Positions 27,481 through 36,319 of a stretch of 48,314 bases of DNA are shown here, piece after piece. Made by a program: the position numbers and the translations under genes. Source of the DNA: Hyella patelloides LEGE 07179 (GTDB taxonomy: Bacteria > Cyanobacteriota > Cyanobacteriia > Cyanobacteriales > Xenococcaceae). The notes under the pieces are model-generated. The model was not told where the DNA came from, made no database searches, and saw only the letters and a list, made by a program, of their open reading frames with translations. How positions within the stretch are numbered: position 1 is the stretch's first letter; each line of letters begins with the position of its first letter. The stretch lies in NCBI RefSeq assembly GCF_900659865.1, contig NZ_LR213785.1, forward strand, positions 2,372 to 50,685. Reading direction: 5' to 3'.

Positions 27481-27662
27481 GTTTAAAGCTTAAAAAGTAG
27501 GCGGGTAGGGGTGGGTAAGGGAACGTGAATTCAAATTAGGAGTGTTGAACTTGATTTTATTTTTGCTTTCGCAGAAAGTCTCATAAGTCTAGGAAACAAT
27601 AACCAATGTTTATTGGTTTGTGTTGCAATCAAAAAATCATAATTAATTTAAGTGTGAGGATT

Positions 27663-29240
27663 ATGTTGAATCGTGTATTTAATTCGCTTTCTTTTAAAGC
27701 GATCGCTTTGAGTAGCTTTTTTGTAATCTGTCATGTTGGTGAAGCTAAAGCCCAAAACACTTTGGAAGTGCCGTCAACAGACTATCAAGACGAGATGGGA
27801 CAAGTTACCAATGTCAACCAGCTAAGGGATGTTTCTCCTGCTGATTGGTCTTACGAAGCTCTCAGAAGTTTAGTAGACCGCTATGGCTGTATTGCAGGTT
27901 TTCCCAATCAAGCCTATCGTGGTTCTCAAGCTTTAAGTCGTTATGAATTCGCTGCTGGTCTCAATAGCTGTTTAAATCAGATCGAACGTTTAATTGCATC
28001 TAGTGAGGCTGTTGTTAGAGAAGATATCGACACTATTAACCGATTAACCCAAGAGTTCGAGTCTGAACTAGCTACTATTGGTGGGCGTATTGATAGCCTA
28101 GAAAGTCGAACTGCCTTTTTAGAAGATAATCAATTTTCGACAACCACCAAGCTGAACGCCCAAGTTGTGAGTTATGTATTGGGAACTTTTGGCGATGAAA
28201 GACCAGATGGTACTGATGTTGACGATCAAATTACCTTCAGTAGTCGAGTTCGCCTTAACTTTGACAGCAGCTTTACAGGAGAAGATTTCTTAAGAGTTCG
28301 TATACAAGCAAGAAATATTACCAGTCCTGCTGAGTCTGGTGGTACTAACTCCCTAGCCCTCAATATGGAAGGTGACAGTGAGAACAACGTCGAACTTGAT
28401 GACCTATACTACATTTTTCCCGTTACCGAGCAGGTTACTGCTACAGTGGGGACAAATGGGGTTGACGTTGACGAAATTTTTGATGTTGTTCCCACTATGG
28501 GAATAGCTTACGACGCTCTTAGTCTTTACAGTGCTTACAACAATCTGATTTATTCCAACGGTAATGGCGGTGGTGCTGGTATTGGCGCATCTCTCGAATT
28601 TGTAGAATGGGCAGATTTACAGATAGGTTATTGGGCACCCAATCCCGCCGATCCTGATGAAGGAAATGGCTTGTTCAATGGTAATTACACTGCTGGGGCT
28701 AATTTAAATCTTTCCTTTTTAGATGAACGTCTCAATGTAGCTGTGGCTTACTTAAGAGGCTATCAGGGTCAAGGTAGTGGCTATGATTTGGGTGGTTTTA
28801 CAGGAACGGATGGAGCTACTGACCCTTTTGACGACCAAGCAAACTCCTCTAATAATTTTGGTGTTGCTACTAGCTTCCAAGTTTTTGAGCAGTTGACAGT
28901 TGGCGGTTACTTTGGCTACGCTACTGCTTCGCTGGTTGGTGATGATGATACCAATGCCGATATTCTAACCTGGAATGCTTACCTAACCTATACCGATTTG
29001 TTGAAAGAAGGCTCCACAGCTCTTGTTAGTTTTGGACAGCCTCCTAGCTTAATTGATTCTGAGGGTGATGCGTTGGCTGATGATGAAGATACACCATTTC
29101 TTTTAAATGTAGAATATCAGTACCAATTAAATGATTTTATTCAGTTGACCCCTGGAGCTTATGTCTTATTTAATCCCAATGGGAATTCAGATAATGACAC
29201 GATTTATGTTGGAACGGTTCGTACTATTTTTAGCTTCTAG
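27663..29240 (+). CDS. SLH-domain outer-membrane porin (OprB/Som type, 'iron uptake porin' family)
   Basis: Cyanobacterial major-porin type protein that admits small solutes and is anchored to the cell wall by an S-layer homology domain. The 525 aa comprise a signal peptide ending EAKAQ (about residue 30), an SLH domain (about 50-110; RDVSPADWSYEALRSLVDRYGCIAGFPN…SRYEFAAGLNSCL), a coiled coil (about 120-155) and a C-terminal beta barrel with aromatic-ended strands, finishing IYVGTVRTIFSF with terminal Phe as in outer-membrane barrels. I chose the ATG at 27663 (GTGAGGA just upstream) over the ATG 19 codons earlier because it puts the signal peptide first. It lies between two amino-acid ABC systems. 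Confidence 0.9.
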   Translation: MLNRVFNSLSFKAIALSSFFVICHVGEAKAQNTLEVPSTDYQDEMGQVTNVNQLRDVSPADWSYEALRSLVDRYGCIAGFPNQAYRGSQALSRYEFAAGLNSCLNQIERLIASSEAVVREDIDTINRLTQEFESELATIGGRIDSLESRTAFLEDNQFSTTTKLNAQVVSYVLGTFGDERPDGTDVDDQITFSSRVRLNFDSSFTGEDFLRVRIQARNITSPAESGGTNSLALNMEGDSENNVELDDLYYIFPVTEQVTATVGTNGVDVDEIFDVVPTMGIAYDALSLYSAYNNLIYSNGNGGGAGIGASLEFVEWADLQIGYWAPNPADPDEGNGLFNGNYTAGANLNLSFLDERLNVAVAYLRGYQGQGSGYDLGGFTGTDGATDPFDDQANSSNNFGVATSFQVFEQLTVGGYFGYATASLVGDDDTNADILTWNAYLTYTDLLKEGSTALVSFGQPPSLIDSEGDALADDEDTPFLLNVEYQYQLNDFIQLTPGAYVLFNPNGNSDNDTIYVGTVRTIFSF

Positions 29241-29283
29241 TACCAAATCAACAAATAGTTGTGACGCATAAAGTTCAACGTAG

Positions 29284-29310
29284 GGGCTTGGCATTGCCAA
29301 GCCCTTAATA
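29284..29310 (+). terminator. Probable terminator after the porin gene
   Basis: A perfect 9-bp stem GGGCTTGGC/GCCAAGCCC with an ATT loop (29284-29304), followed only by TTAATAAG, lies 44 bp after the porin stop. The stem is very stable, but the T-tract is weak. Confidence 0.6.
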
Positions 29311-29470
29311 AGATTAGATGAGATTAAGTCTAGTATTAGCTATTGAGTAAAGTAAGGTAGGACATTTAAAACTAGAAGATGTCAAAATCTAATGACAATA
29401 GTTTGTAATCAAGGCTCAATCAAGCTGTAATATTGTGCTTAATTAACTAATTTACAAAAGGTAAGTGGAA

Positions 29471-30295
29471 ATGAAACGCAGAAGATTGCTATTTGCCTTG
29501 ACATTTTCAACCACTTTAGCAATTACAGCGATCGCTGGATGTAGTAATCAAGAAACTACTGCCACTGATGAGGGCGATAGTGCAGGAGCGAGCAAAACTT
29601 TAGTAATGGCAACCTCTCCAGACTATCCTCCTTACGAGTTTTTTGAAACTGCTGGTGGAGAAGGAGAACCAATCGGCTTTGATATTGATATTGCCAAGTA
29701 TATTACCGAGCAGCTAGGTTACGAACTAGAAGTTAGTGGTATGGACTTTAATGGTATTATTCCAGCTTTGCAGTCAGAAAGGGCTGATTTTGCTATGGCG
29801 GGAATGACTCCCACTGAAGAGCGAAAGCAGAATGTAGATTTTAGCGATATTTACTACGAAGCCAAAAATACCATTGTTACCAAAAAAGGTGCTGGTTTCG
29901 ATGGTTTTAAGGCTTTAAAAGGCAAAAGTGTGGGAGTGCAACTAGGAGCGACACAACAAGAAGCAGCCCAAAAAGCATCAGAAGAAATTGGCGGTTTTAA
30001 TATCGAACCACGAAACAGAATTAGTGAATTAATTCAGGAAGTCAAAGCAGGACGTATTGATGCAGCAGTGGTTGAAGATACTGTAGCCAAAGGATATATC
30101 CAAAACAATCCCGATCTGGAGTTTACCACAGTTGAAAACGCAGAAGCAGCAGGAAGTGCGATCGCTTTTCCTCAAGGTTCAGAATTAACAGCCGAATTTA
30201 ACCAAGTACTAGAGGAAATGAAAGCCAATGGCGAAATGGAAAAGCTGATTCAAAAGTGGTTTGAGGAATATTATGAACAACAAGGGCAACAGTAA
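29471..30295 (+). CDS. Polar amino-acid ABC transporter substrate-binding lipoprotein
   Basis: Binding protein of the second amino-acid ABC importer, family 3. A lipoprotein signal with lipobox AIAGC puts the acylated Cys at about residue 24 (RRRLLFALTFSTTLAITAIAGC), then a low-complexity Thr/Asp/Ser linker leads to the binding domain (MATSPDYPPYEFFE, GFDIDIAKYITEQLGY, MAGMTPTEERKQNVDFS). The ATG at 29471 gives the cleaner signal; a GTG two codons upstream (29465), close behind AAAGG, is also possible. The permease follows after 19 bp and the ATPase after it, so the three form one operon. Confidence 0.92.
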   Translation: MKRRRLLFALTFSTTLAITAIAGCSNQETTATDEGDSAGASKTLVMATSPDYPPYEFFETAGGEGEPIGFDIDIAKYITEQLGYELEVSGMDFNGIIPALQSERADFAMAGMTPTEERKQNVDFSDIYYEAKNTIVTKKGAGFDGFKALKGKSVGVQLGATQQEAAQKASEEIGGFNIEPRNRISELIQEVKAGRIDAAVVEDTVAKGYIQNNPDLEFTTVENAEAAGSAIAFPQGSELTAEFNQVLEEMKANGEMEKLIQKWFEEYYEQQGQQ

Positions 30296-30314
30296 TTGGT
30301 CGAACTAAACTGCG

Positions 30315-31028
30315 ATGAACTTAAATTTTGTCCGAATGATCGATCTTCATAGCTGTCTGTTTGCTCAACTTAATCTTGATTTTAGTCGTATTACTCCTAG
30401 TATTCCCTACATTTTTGGAGGTATTTGGGTCACTTTACAATTTACTCTTTTATCGGCTATTTTTGGCTTTATTTGGGGAACTATCCTTTCTTTATTGAAA
30501 ATATCCAGCATTAAACCTCTGTATTGGTTTGGCATGGCTTATACTTCGATCTTCCGAGGTACTCCTTTGCTGGTAACTCTATCTCTGATCTACTTTGCCA
30601 CACCCCAACTTACTGGCTATAACATCTCTGGTTTCCAAGCTGGTGTAATTACCTTTTCTCTGAATTCTGGTGCTTATATTTCTGAGGTTATCCGTGCAGG
30701 AATTCTCGCGGTAGATAAAGGACAAACCGAAGCAGCGATGTCTTTGGGGGTATCCTACAAACCAATGATGCTGGACGTTATTTTGCCCCAGGCGATTAAA
30801 AATATTTTGCCAGCACTGGTAAATGAAAGTATTGCTTTACTCAAGGATTCAGCTTTGGTATCAACGATTGGTGCAACTGATTTGCTACGACGCGCCCAAA
30901 TTGTTGGTGCAGAAAAATATGTTTACTTTGAACCACTATTGATTGTTGCTGTTGTTTATTATCTAATGGTGATGAGTTTAACGCTTTCAGCTAACTTGCT
31001 TGAGCAAAGGTTGAGAAAAAGTAGCTAG
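30315..31028 (+). CDS. Polar amino-acid ABC transporter permease
   Basis: Membrane subunit of the second importer. The 237-aa protein has about five helices. The inner-membrane permease signature is around TSIFRGTPLLVTLSLIYFA, and the ATPase-docking EAA loop around GQTEAAMSLGVSYKPMMLDVILPQAIKNILPALVNE. It would act as a homodimer. It lies 19 bp after the lipoprotein and 12 bp before the ATPase, in a compact operon. Confidence 0.93.
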   Translation: MNLNFVRMIDLHSCLFAQLNLDFSRITPSIPYIFGGIWVTLQFTLLSAIFGFIWGTILSLLKISSIKPLYWFGMAYTSIFRGTPLLVTLSLIYFATPQLTGYNISGFQAGVITFSLNSGAYISEVIRAGILAVDKGQTEAAMSLGVSYKPMMLDVILPQAIKNILPALVNESIALLKDSALVSTIGATDLLRRAQIVGAEKYVYFEPLLIVAVVYYLMVMSLTLSANLLEQRLRKSS

Positions 31029-31040
31029 GACAAAAAGAAT

Positions 31041-31787
31041 ATGCAAGGGAAAAATGGCAACATCGCCATCAAGATTGACCGTCTCTATAAATCTTTTGGG
31101 AGTCTTCAGGTTTTAAAAGCAATTTCTGCGGAAATTGCCAAAGGTGAAGTTGTGGCTTTAATTGGGCCATCTGGCTGTGGGAAATCAACCTTTTTGCGCT
31201 GTCTCAACCTTTTAGAAAAGCCGACTTCAGGCAAAATTGAGATTAATGGACAGGAGATTACCGACCCTAAAATAAATGTCAATAAAATAAGACAAAATGT
31301 GGGTATGGTGTTTCAGCATTTTCATCTCTTTCCCCACATGAGCGTGCTAAAAAATATCATGTATGCGCCAGTAACGGTTAATAATCTGCCTAAGCAAGAA
31401 GCCCAGGAAAAAGCGATGGCTCTACTCAAAAAAGTAGATTTAGTCGATAAAGCAGATGTATTTCCCGCCAAACTATCAGGAGGACAAAAGCAAAGAGTAG
31501 CAATTGCTCGCTCTTTGGCAATGGAACCTGATATTATGTTGTTTGACGAACCGACTTCTGCTCTCGATCCTGAAATGGTTAAAGAGGTGCTGGATGTAAT
31601 GCAAGCAGTATCAGAATCAGGTATGACAATGGCAGTTGTTACTCACGAAATGGGTTTTGCCAAAGAAGTAGCAGATCGTATCTTCTTTTTAGATCGTGGC
31701 AAAATTGCCGAAGATGCACCCCCTGATGTGTTCTTTTCTAATCCTGAATCTCCTCGCGCCCAACAATTTTTAGCCAAAATACTTTAA
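31041..31787 (+). CDS. Polar amino-acid ABC transporter ATPase (GlnQ-like)
   Basis: ATPase of the second importer. The 248-aa protein has Walker [10 protein letters not shown], the signature LSGGQKQR, Walker [15 protein letters not shown] and the switch His in [16 protein letters not shown]. It is clearly related to, but not identical with, the BgtA-like ATPase at 24495. Last gene of the operon that starts at 29471; substrate probably polar or basic amino acids. Confidence 0.93.
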   Translation: MQGKNGNIAIKIDRLYKSFGSLQVLKAISAEIAKGEVVALIGPSGCGKSTFLRCLNLLEKPTSGKIEINGQEITDPKINVNKIRQNVGMVFQHFHLFPHMSVLKNIMYAPVTVNNLPKQEAQEKAMALLKKVDLVDKADVFPAKLSGGQKQRVAIARSLAMEPDIMLFDEPTSALDPEMVKEVLDVMQAVSESGMTMAVVTHEMGFAKEVADRIFFLDRGKIAEDAPPDVFFSNPESPRAQQFLAKIL

Positions 31788-32108
31788 TAGTTCAACATAA
31801 TGATATTTATTTTATTTGTTAAAGTACCTATTGCCTTCCTTCAACCTGACATTCCGCAAATAATTTCCTCAAGAAAATAATTAAATGAATTTGCTTGATT
31901 ATAGCTATTGATAGCGATAGCCATGTTCAAAAACACCAAATAATATATTAGTTCTTATTCTGTTTCTAAAATCACTGTATTCTCAATCTCTTAAAGCGTG
32001 TAGAATAAATTGCTCAAAAAATTACGGAGAAATAAAATTTTTCTGCGGAATATGAGTTCAACAAATAACTTTTTCAGTAAATCCTACTTAGAATGAATAT
32101 ACTTTAAA
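31788..32108. other. Convergent intergenic region before tex
   Basis: These 321 bp between the ABC operon (+) and tex (-) have no gene visible. Besides the tex terminator candidate (32016-32047) there is a small GCTAT/ATAGC palindrome near 31905. Confidence 0.45.
32016..32047 (-). terminator. Probable terminator of tex
   Basis: On the minus strand an 8-bp stem (32040-32047 with 32025-32032, one mismatch) is followed by TAA and a run of six T (32016-32021). It lies about 60 bp beyond the tex stop codon. Confidence 0.55.
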
Positions 32109-34274
32109 TCAGTCAACCATTGACAGTCCAATTCGGCGTAATTTTTCATTAACTTCTAGTACTGTAACCTTAACAATTTCCCCTACTTTAAGTATTTCAT
32201 TAGGGTCGGAAACAAAACGATTTGCTAATTTGGAAATGTGTACTAAACCGTCTTGGTGTACTCCCACATCTACAAAAGCACCAAAGTTAACTACATTAGT
32301 TACTACTCCTTCTAATTTCATCCCTTCTTTGAGATCGCTAATTTCGTTAATTCCTTCTTGAAACTCTGCATATTGAAATTGTTTTCTAGGATCGCGTCCT
32401 GGTTTTTTTAATTCTTCAATTAAGTCTTTGAGGGTAGGTATACCAATAGTGTCGGTAACGAATTGTTGTAAGTTTAGTGAGTCTAATTTCGAGATTGGGT
32501 TATTATCTGTATTTTGATTAAGATTAGCGAGATTAATTGTTGATTGTTGAGCAATTTTTTTGACTACTGAATAGCTTTCAGGATGGACTGCTGTATTATC
32601 TAAAGGGTTATTTCCGTTACGAATGCGTAAAAATCCCGCACATTGTTCAAAGGTTTTTGCTCCTAGTTTTGTAACTTTAAGTAGTTCTTGGCGATTTTTA
32701 AATTTACCTTTTTCATTGCGATAACTGACAATATTATTGGCGACTGTAGAGCTAATTCCCGAAACAAATTTGAGTAATTCCGCCGAAGCAGTATTTAAGT
32801 CTACACCCACATAGTTAACACAGCTTTCTACGGTTTCAGCTAATTTTTGCTGTAATAATTTTTGTTCGACATCATGTTGATATTGACCCACACCAATAGA
32901 TTTAGGATCGATTTTTACCAACTCCGCTAGAGGATCTTGTAATCTTCTACCAATACTAATAGCTCCTCTAACAGTAATATCTAAATCGGGAAATTCTTGA
33001 CGCGCTAAGTCACTGGCAGAATAGATAGAAGCACCAGATTCATTAACCATTACGTTGATCGCTTTAGAATCTAAATTTTTAAGAATATCGCTAATAAAAC
33101 GATCGGTTTCTCTAGAAGCTGTACCATTACCGATCGCAATTAATTCAATACTATACTTTTTAATAAGTTGCTGGACAGTTTTGGCTGCTTGTTCCTGTTT
33201 GCTTGCTCCTGAATGGGGAAATATTGCTTGATATTCCAGAAATTTGCCCGTTTCATCTAAAATTGCCACTTTGCAACCAGTACGAAAACCAGGGTCCATT
33301 GCCATTGTTGCTTTCATTCCTGCGGGAGGAGCTAAGAGGAGGTTGCGTAAATTGGCTTCAAAGGTTTTAATAGATTCAAGATCGGCATATTGTTTGAGAT
33401 CGTTTCTAATTTCTCTAATCAAAGATGGCTTTAGTAGACGATTAAAACCATCAGCAATGGTAGTGCGATAAAATTGCCTCACTACTGCGGATTTACTATT
33501 TACTTCTTGATACTCTAATTCTGATAAAACTGCTGCGGTATCAAATTCAATATCTACCGTTAAAATTTTCTCTGCTTCTCCGCGATACAGTGCCAAAATA
33601 TTATGAGGTGGTATCTTGCTTACTGCATAGTAATAGTTACGATACATTTCATACTTAGTGCTACCTTCAGGATGAGCTTTTTTTATTTTGGAAACAAACA
33701 CCCCATTTTTAAACAAATAATCCCGTAAATAAGCTCTAATCTCTGCTTTATCGGCTATTTGTTCGGCGATAATGTCCGCAGCACCACCTAATGCATCTTC
33801 TACGGAATTAACTTCTTTTTCAGTATTGAGATATTTTTGAGCTTCTGTTTCTAATGAAGATACTTTAGCGGATTGGGGTTGATTGAGAGACTGTATCCAC
33901 TGCGCTAAAGGCTCTAATCCCTTCTCTTTTGCTATGGTAGCTCTAGTGCGTCGTTTGGGCTTGTATGGTGCGTAAATATCCTCTAAAACTGTCTTATCCA
34001 GACAACTAGCAATTTGCTTCTTTAAATTGTCTGTTAGTTTACCTTGAGAAGCGATCGATTCTAAAACAGTTTCCTTACGTTTTTCTAATTCTGTCAGATA
34101 GGTAAAGCGATCGACTATAGCTCTTAACTGAACTTCATCTAACGAACCAGTTCTTTCTTTACGATAGCGAGCCATAAAAGGAATGGTAGCCCCTTCTGAC
34201 AACAACTCTAAAACATTATCGATCTGAGAATGTGAAACAGAAAATTCTTGAGCAAGTATACGAGCGATATCCAC
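32109..34274 (-). CDS. tex: Tex family RNA-binding transcription accessory protein
   Basis: Conserved nucleic-acid-binding protein of bacterial transcription/RNA metabolism (Tex/YhgF). The 721-aa protein has the N-terminal helical Tex domain (ATIPFMARYRKERTGSLDEVQLR), a YqgF/RNase H-like fold (about residues 320-450; AMDPGFRTGCKVAILDETG), helix-hairpin-helix motifs (about 490-560, ISSTVANNIVSYRNEKGKFKNRQELLKV) and an S1 RNA-binding domain at the end (about 645-715, GMKLEGVVTNVVNFGAFVDVGVHQDGLVHIS). The GTG start at 34274 fits the family N-terminus. Apparently a single-gene transcript. Confidence 0.95.
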   Translation of the reverse strand: MDIARILAQEFSVSHSQIDNVLELLSEGATIPFMARYRKERTGSLDEVQLRAIVDRFTYLTELEKRKETVLESIASQGKLTDNLKKQIASCLDKTVLEDIYAPYKPKRRTRATIAKEKGLEPLAQWIQSLNQPQSAKVSSLETEAQKYLNTEKEVNSVEDALGGAADIIAEQIADKAEIRAYLRDYLFKNGVFVSKIKKAHPEGSTKYEMYRNYYYAVSKIPPHNILALYRGEAEKILTVDIEFDTAAVLSELEYQEVNSKSAVVRQFYRTTIADGFNRLLKPSLIREIRNDLKQYADLESIKTFEANLRNLLLAPPAGMKATMAMDPGFRTGCKVAILDETGKFLEYQAIFPHSGASKQEQAAKTVQQLIKKYSIELIAIGNGTASRETDRFISDILKNLDSKAINVMVNESGASIYSASDLARQEFPDLDITVRGAISIGRRLQDPLAELVKIDPKSIGVGQYQHDVEQKLLQQKLAETVESCVNYVGVDLNTASAELLKFVSGISSTVANNIVSYRNEKGKFKNRQELLKVTKLGAKTFEQCAGFLRIRNGNNPLDNTAVHPESYSVVKKIAQQSTINLANLNQNTDNNPISKLDSLNLQQFVTDTIGIPTLKDLIEELKKPGRDPRKQFQYAEFQEGINEISDLKEGMKLEGVVTNVVNFGAFVDVGVHQDGLVHISKLANRFVSDPNEILKVGEIVKVTVLEVNEKLRRIGLSMVD

Positions 34275-34527
34275 CAGAATTAATACCTAACCTAAACTAC
34301 CTAAACTAAAAATCAATGACTCATAATTAGTTTAATTTACAAGATAGAGTGAAAAGAGCAAAATTATTATTAAACTGCTTTGCGATTAACTACAGCCATA
34401 CCGAATTAGATAAATTAGATGAGGACAAGTAAAACTGAAAATTGCTGTCAACAAGAAACTGTATTAGATGATTTTTGTCAAGTACATTTTATACAAAATT
34501 AGATGAGGAGACCCTGGCGCGATGTTG

Positions 34528-34863
34528 CTATAGCTGTTTCAAATATTGTAAAAATTCCGCAAGTTGGTTCTTAGACAGCGATCTTCTTCTGGTAACACCA
34601 TAATTTTGGGAAAGGTAGTTTTTCCCGTCTTCTACAGTCCAACCTAATCTGTTCATTTCATTATCAATCTCAGAGATTGTCTGCTTGAATTTTTTCTTTT
34701 CTAATAATATTTGCTCGTTTAATATGGGATCTTTTTTAGTAGAAGGCTGATTTAATTTCTTTACCTCTTCAAAATCAGATTTTTTGGTCTCGACAGTTTC
34801 TGTTTCTCTATTCATATTGAAGTATGCAGTATACGAACCTGTATCTAACCATTCTTTAATCAA
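34528..34863 (-). CDS. Small charged hypothetical protein
   Basis: Not recognised with confidence. The 111-aa protein is very hydrophilic: a Lys/Glu-rich middle that should form a coiled coil (about residues 45-70) and a C-terminal segment NRLGWTVEDGKNYLSQNYGVTRRRSLSKNQLAEFLQYLKQL. Its 'GW-EDG-YL…Y…R-L-…EFLQYL' pattern looks like a small conserved helical module at the ends of other cyanobacterial proteins; I recall the pattern but cannot name its function. The start is a TTG at 34863 with GGAG 5 bp upstream; an ATG at codon 17 lacks such a site. Confidence 0.6.
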   Translation of the reverse strand: MIKEWLDTGSYTAYFNMNRETETVETKKSDFEEVKKLNQPSTKKDPILNEQILLEKKKFKQTISEIDNEMNRLGWTVEDGKNYLSQNYGVTRRRSLSKNQLAEFLQYLKQL

Positions 34864-35117
34864 TGCATCTCCATTTAAAATTTTTCAGATATTGATATGA
34901 ATTGTAGAGAGCAGAAAACTCTTGCGATCAATCCAATAAACTTTGGCTGAGGATAGAAAACCTAGAATAATGAAAGCATAATAAGCGAATATTAATTATT
35001 AATTTATTAATTTATTGTGCTTTCATTTTGACCAACATAACTAAGTTAAAATTCTACTATCTTTGCTTTAAACTTGGATTGATACTTTATAATCAACCAA
35101 AAAATTAACCAACAATT

Positions 35118-36278
35118 GTGTCTAGTAACCAATCACCCTACAGTTGGCTCGAAAAATCTCTATTGACTATTCATAATGCTAATTGGTATCGTTCAGTGAC
35201 AGCAATTTCTGGTCTTGATGGAACAGTGGTTGAATTATCAGGGCTAACGGCAATCAATTTTGCTAGTAACAATTACTTAGGACTAGCAGGGGATGAGCGG
35301 TTAATCCAAGCAGCAGTCGCAGCCATACAAGAATATGGTACGGGAAGTACAGGCTCGCGATTACTCAGTGGACATCGCCAATTACATCGAGAGCTAGAAC
35401 AAGAAATTGCATCTTTGAAGCAGACAGAAGATTCTATAGTATTTAGCTCTGGTTATTTAGCTAATTTAGGCACAATTTCCGCTATCGTAGGGCAAAAAGA
35501 CTTAATCTTAGGCGATCTTTATAATCATTCCAGCTTAAAAAAAGGCGCGAAATTAAGCGGTGCTACAGTTATTGATTACTTACACTGTGATGTTAATGAT
35601 TTAGAGCAAAAGCTATTGCAACATCGTTCGCAATATCGCCGTTGTTTAATTACTACCGATAGTGTATTTAGTATGGATGGTGATTTATGTCCTTTACCAG
35701 ATTTAATTGCATTAGCATCAGAGATGAATTGTATGTTGTTGTTAGATGAAGCTCATGCAACAGGGGTTATGGGTACTACGGGTGCGGGTTGTGTGGAGCA
35801 TTTTAACTGTACTGGTGCAGAATTAATTCAAATTGGAACTTTAAGTAAAGCATTGGGGAGTTTAGGGGGTTATGTAGCGGGAAATGCTCATTTAATTGAT
35901 TTTCTCCGAAATCGTGCTGCTACCTGGATTTACACTACAGGCTTATCTCCTGCGGATACGGCTGCTGCTTTAGCTGCAATCGAAATAATAAAAAGCGAAC
36001 CCGAAAGAAAAGACAAACTCTGGAATAATATCAATTATCTCAAAGACAAATTACCCCAAGACAATCTCTTACCTTCGGAATCTCCGATCATTTGCCTTGT
36101 TTTAGATGCTCCTGAAACTGCTTTAACAATTGCAGATAAGTTACAACAAGCTGGTATTTTTGCCCCTGCAATTCGCCCTCCTACAGTGCCTACTTCTCGC
36201 CTGCGTTTTTCTGTAATGGCAACCCATCAATTAGAGCATTTAGAAAAGTTAGTCAATAGTCTTTCTACCATATTATAA
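35118..36278 (+). CDS. bioF: 8-amino-7-oxononanoate synthase
   Basis: PLP-dependent alpha-oxoamine synthase; condenses pimeloyl thioester with L-alanine in biotin biosynthesis. The 386-aa protein has the family features [59 protein letters not shown] and the PLP-binding Lys244 in [16 protein letters not shown]. The start is a GTG at 35118. No other biotin gene is adjacent. A different alpha-oxoamine synthase activity (for example KBL-like) is less likely but not excluded. Confidence 0.9.
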   Translation: MSSNQSPYSWLEKSLLTIHNANWYRSVTAISGLDGTVVELSGLTAINFASNNYLGLAGDERLIQAAVAAIQEYGTGSTGSRLLSGHRQLHRELEQEIASLKQTEDSIVFSSGYLANLGTISAIVGQKDLILGDLYNHSSLKKGAKLSGATVIDYLHCDVNDLEQKLLQHRSQYRRCLITTDSVFSMDGDLCPLPDLIALASEMNCMLLLDEAHATGVMGTTGAGCVEHFNCTGAELIQIGTLSKALGSLGGYVAGNAHLIDFLRNRAATWIYTTGLSPADTAAALAAIEIIKSEPERKDKLWNNINYLKDKLPQDNLLPSESPIICLVLDAPETALTIADKLQQAGIFAPAIRPPTVPTSRLRFSVMATHQLEHLEKLVNSLSTIL

Positions 36279-36319
36279 AGTTAACCACATAGAGTATTTT
36301 AAGAGCTTAGAGTTACTGA

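Noticed and set aside
29284-29304. Insertion-sequence terminal repeat
   Set aside because: A perfect stem with a 3-nt loop and no transposase fits a terminator or small palindrome, not an element end.
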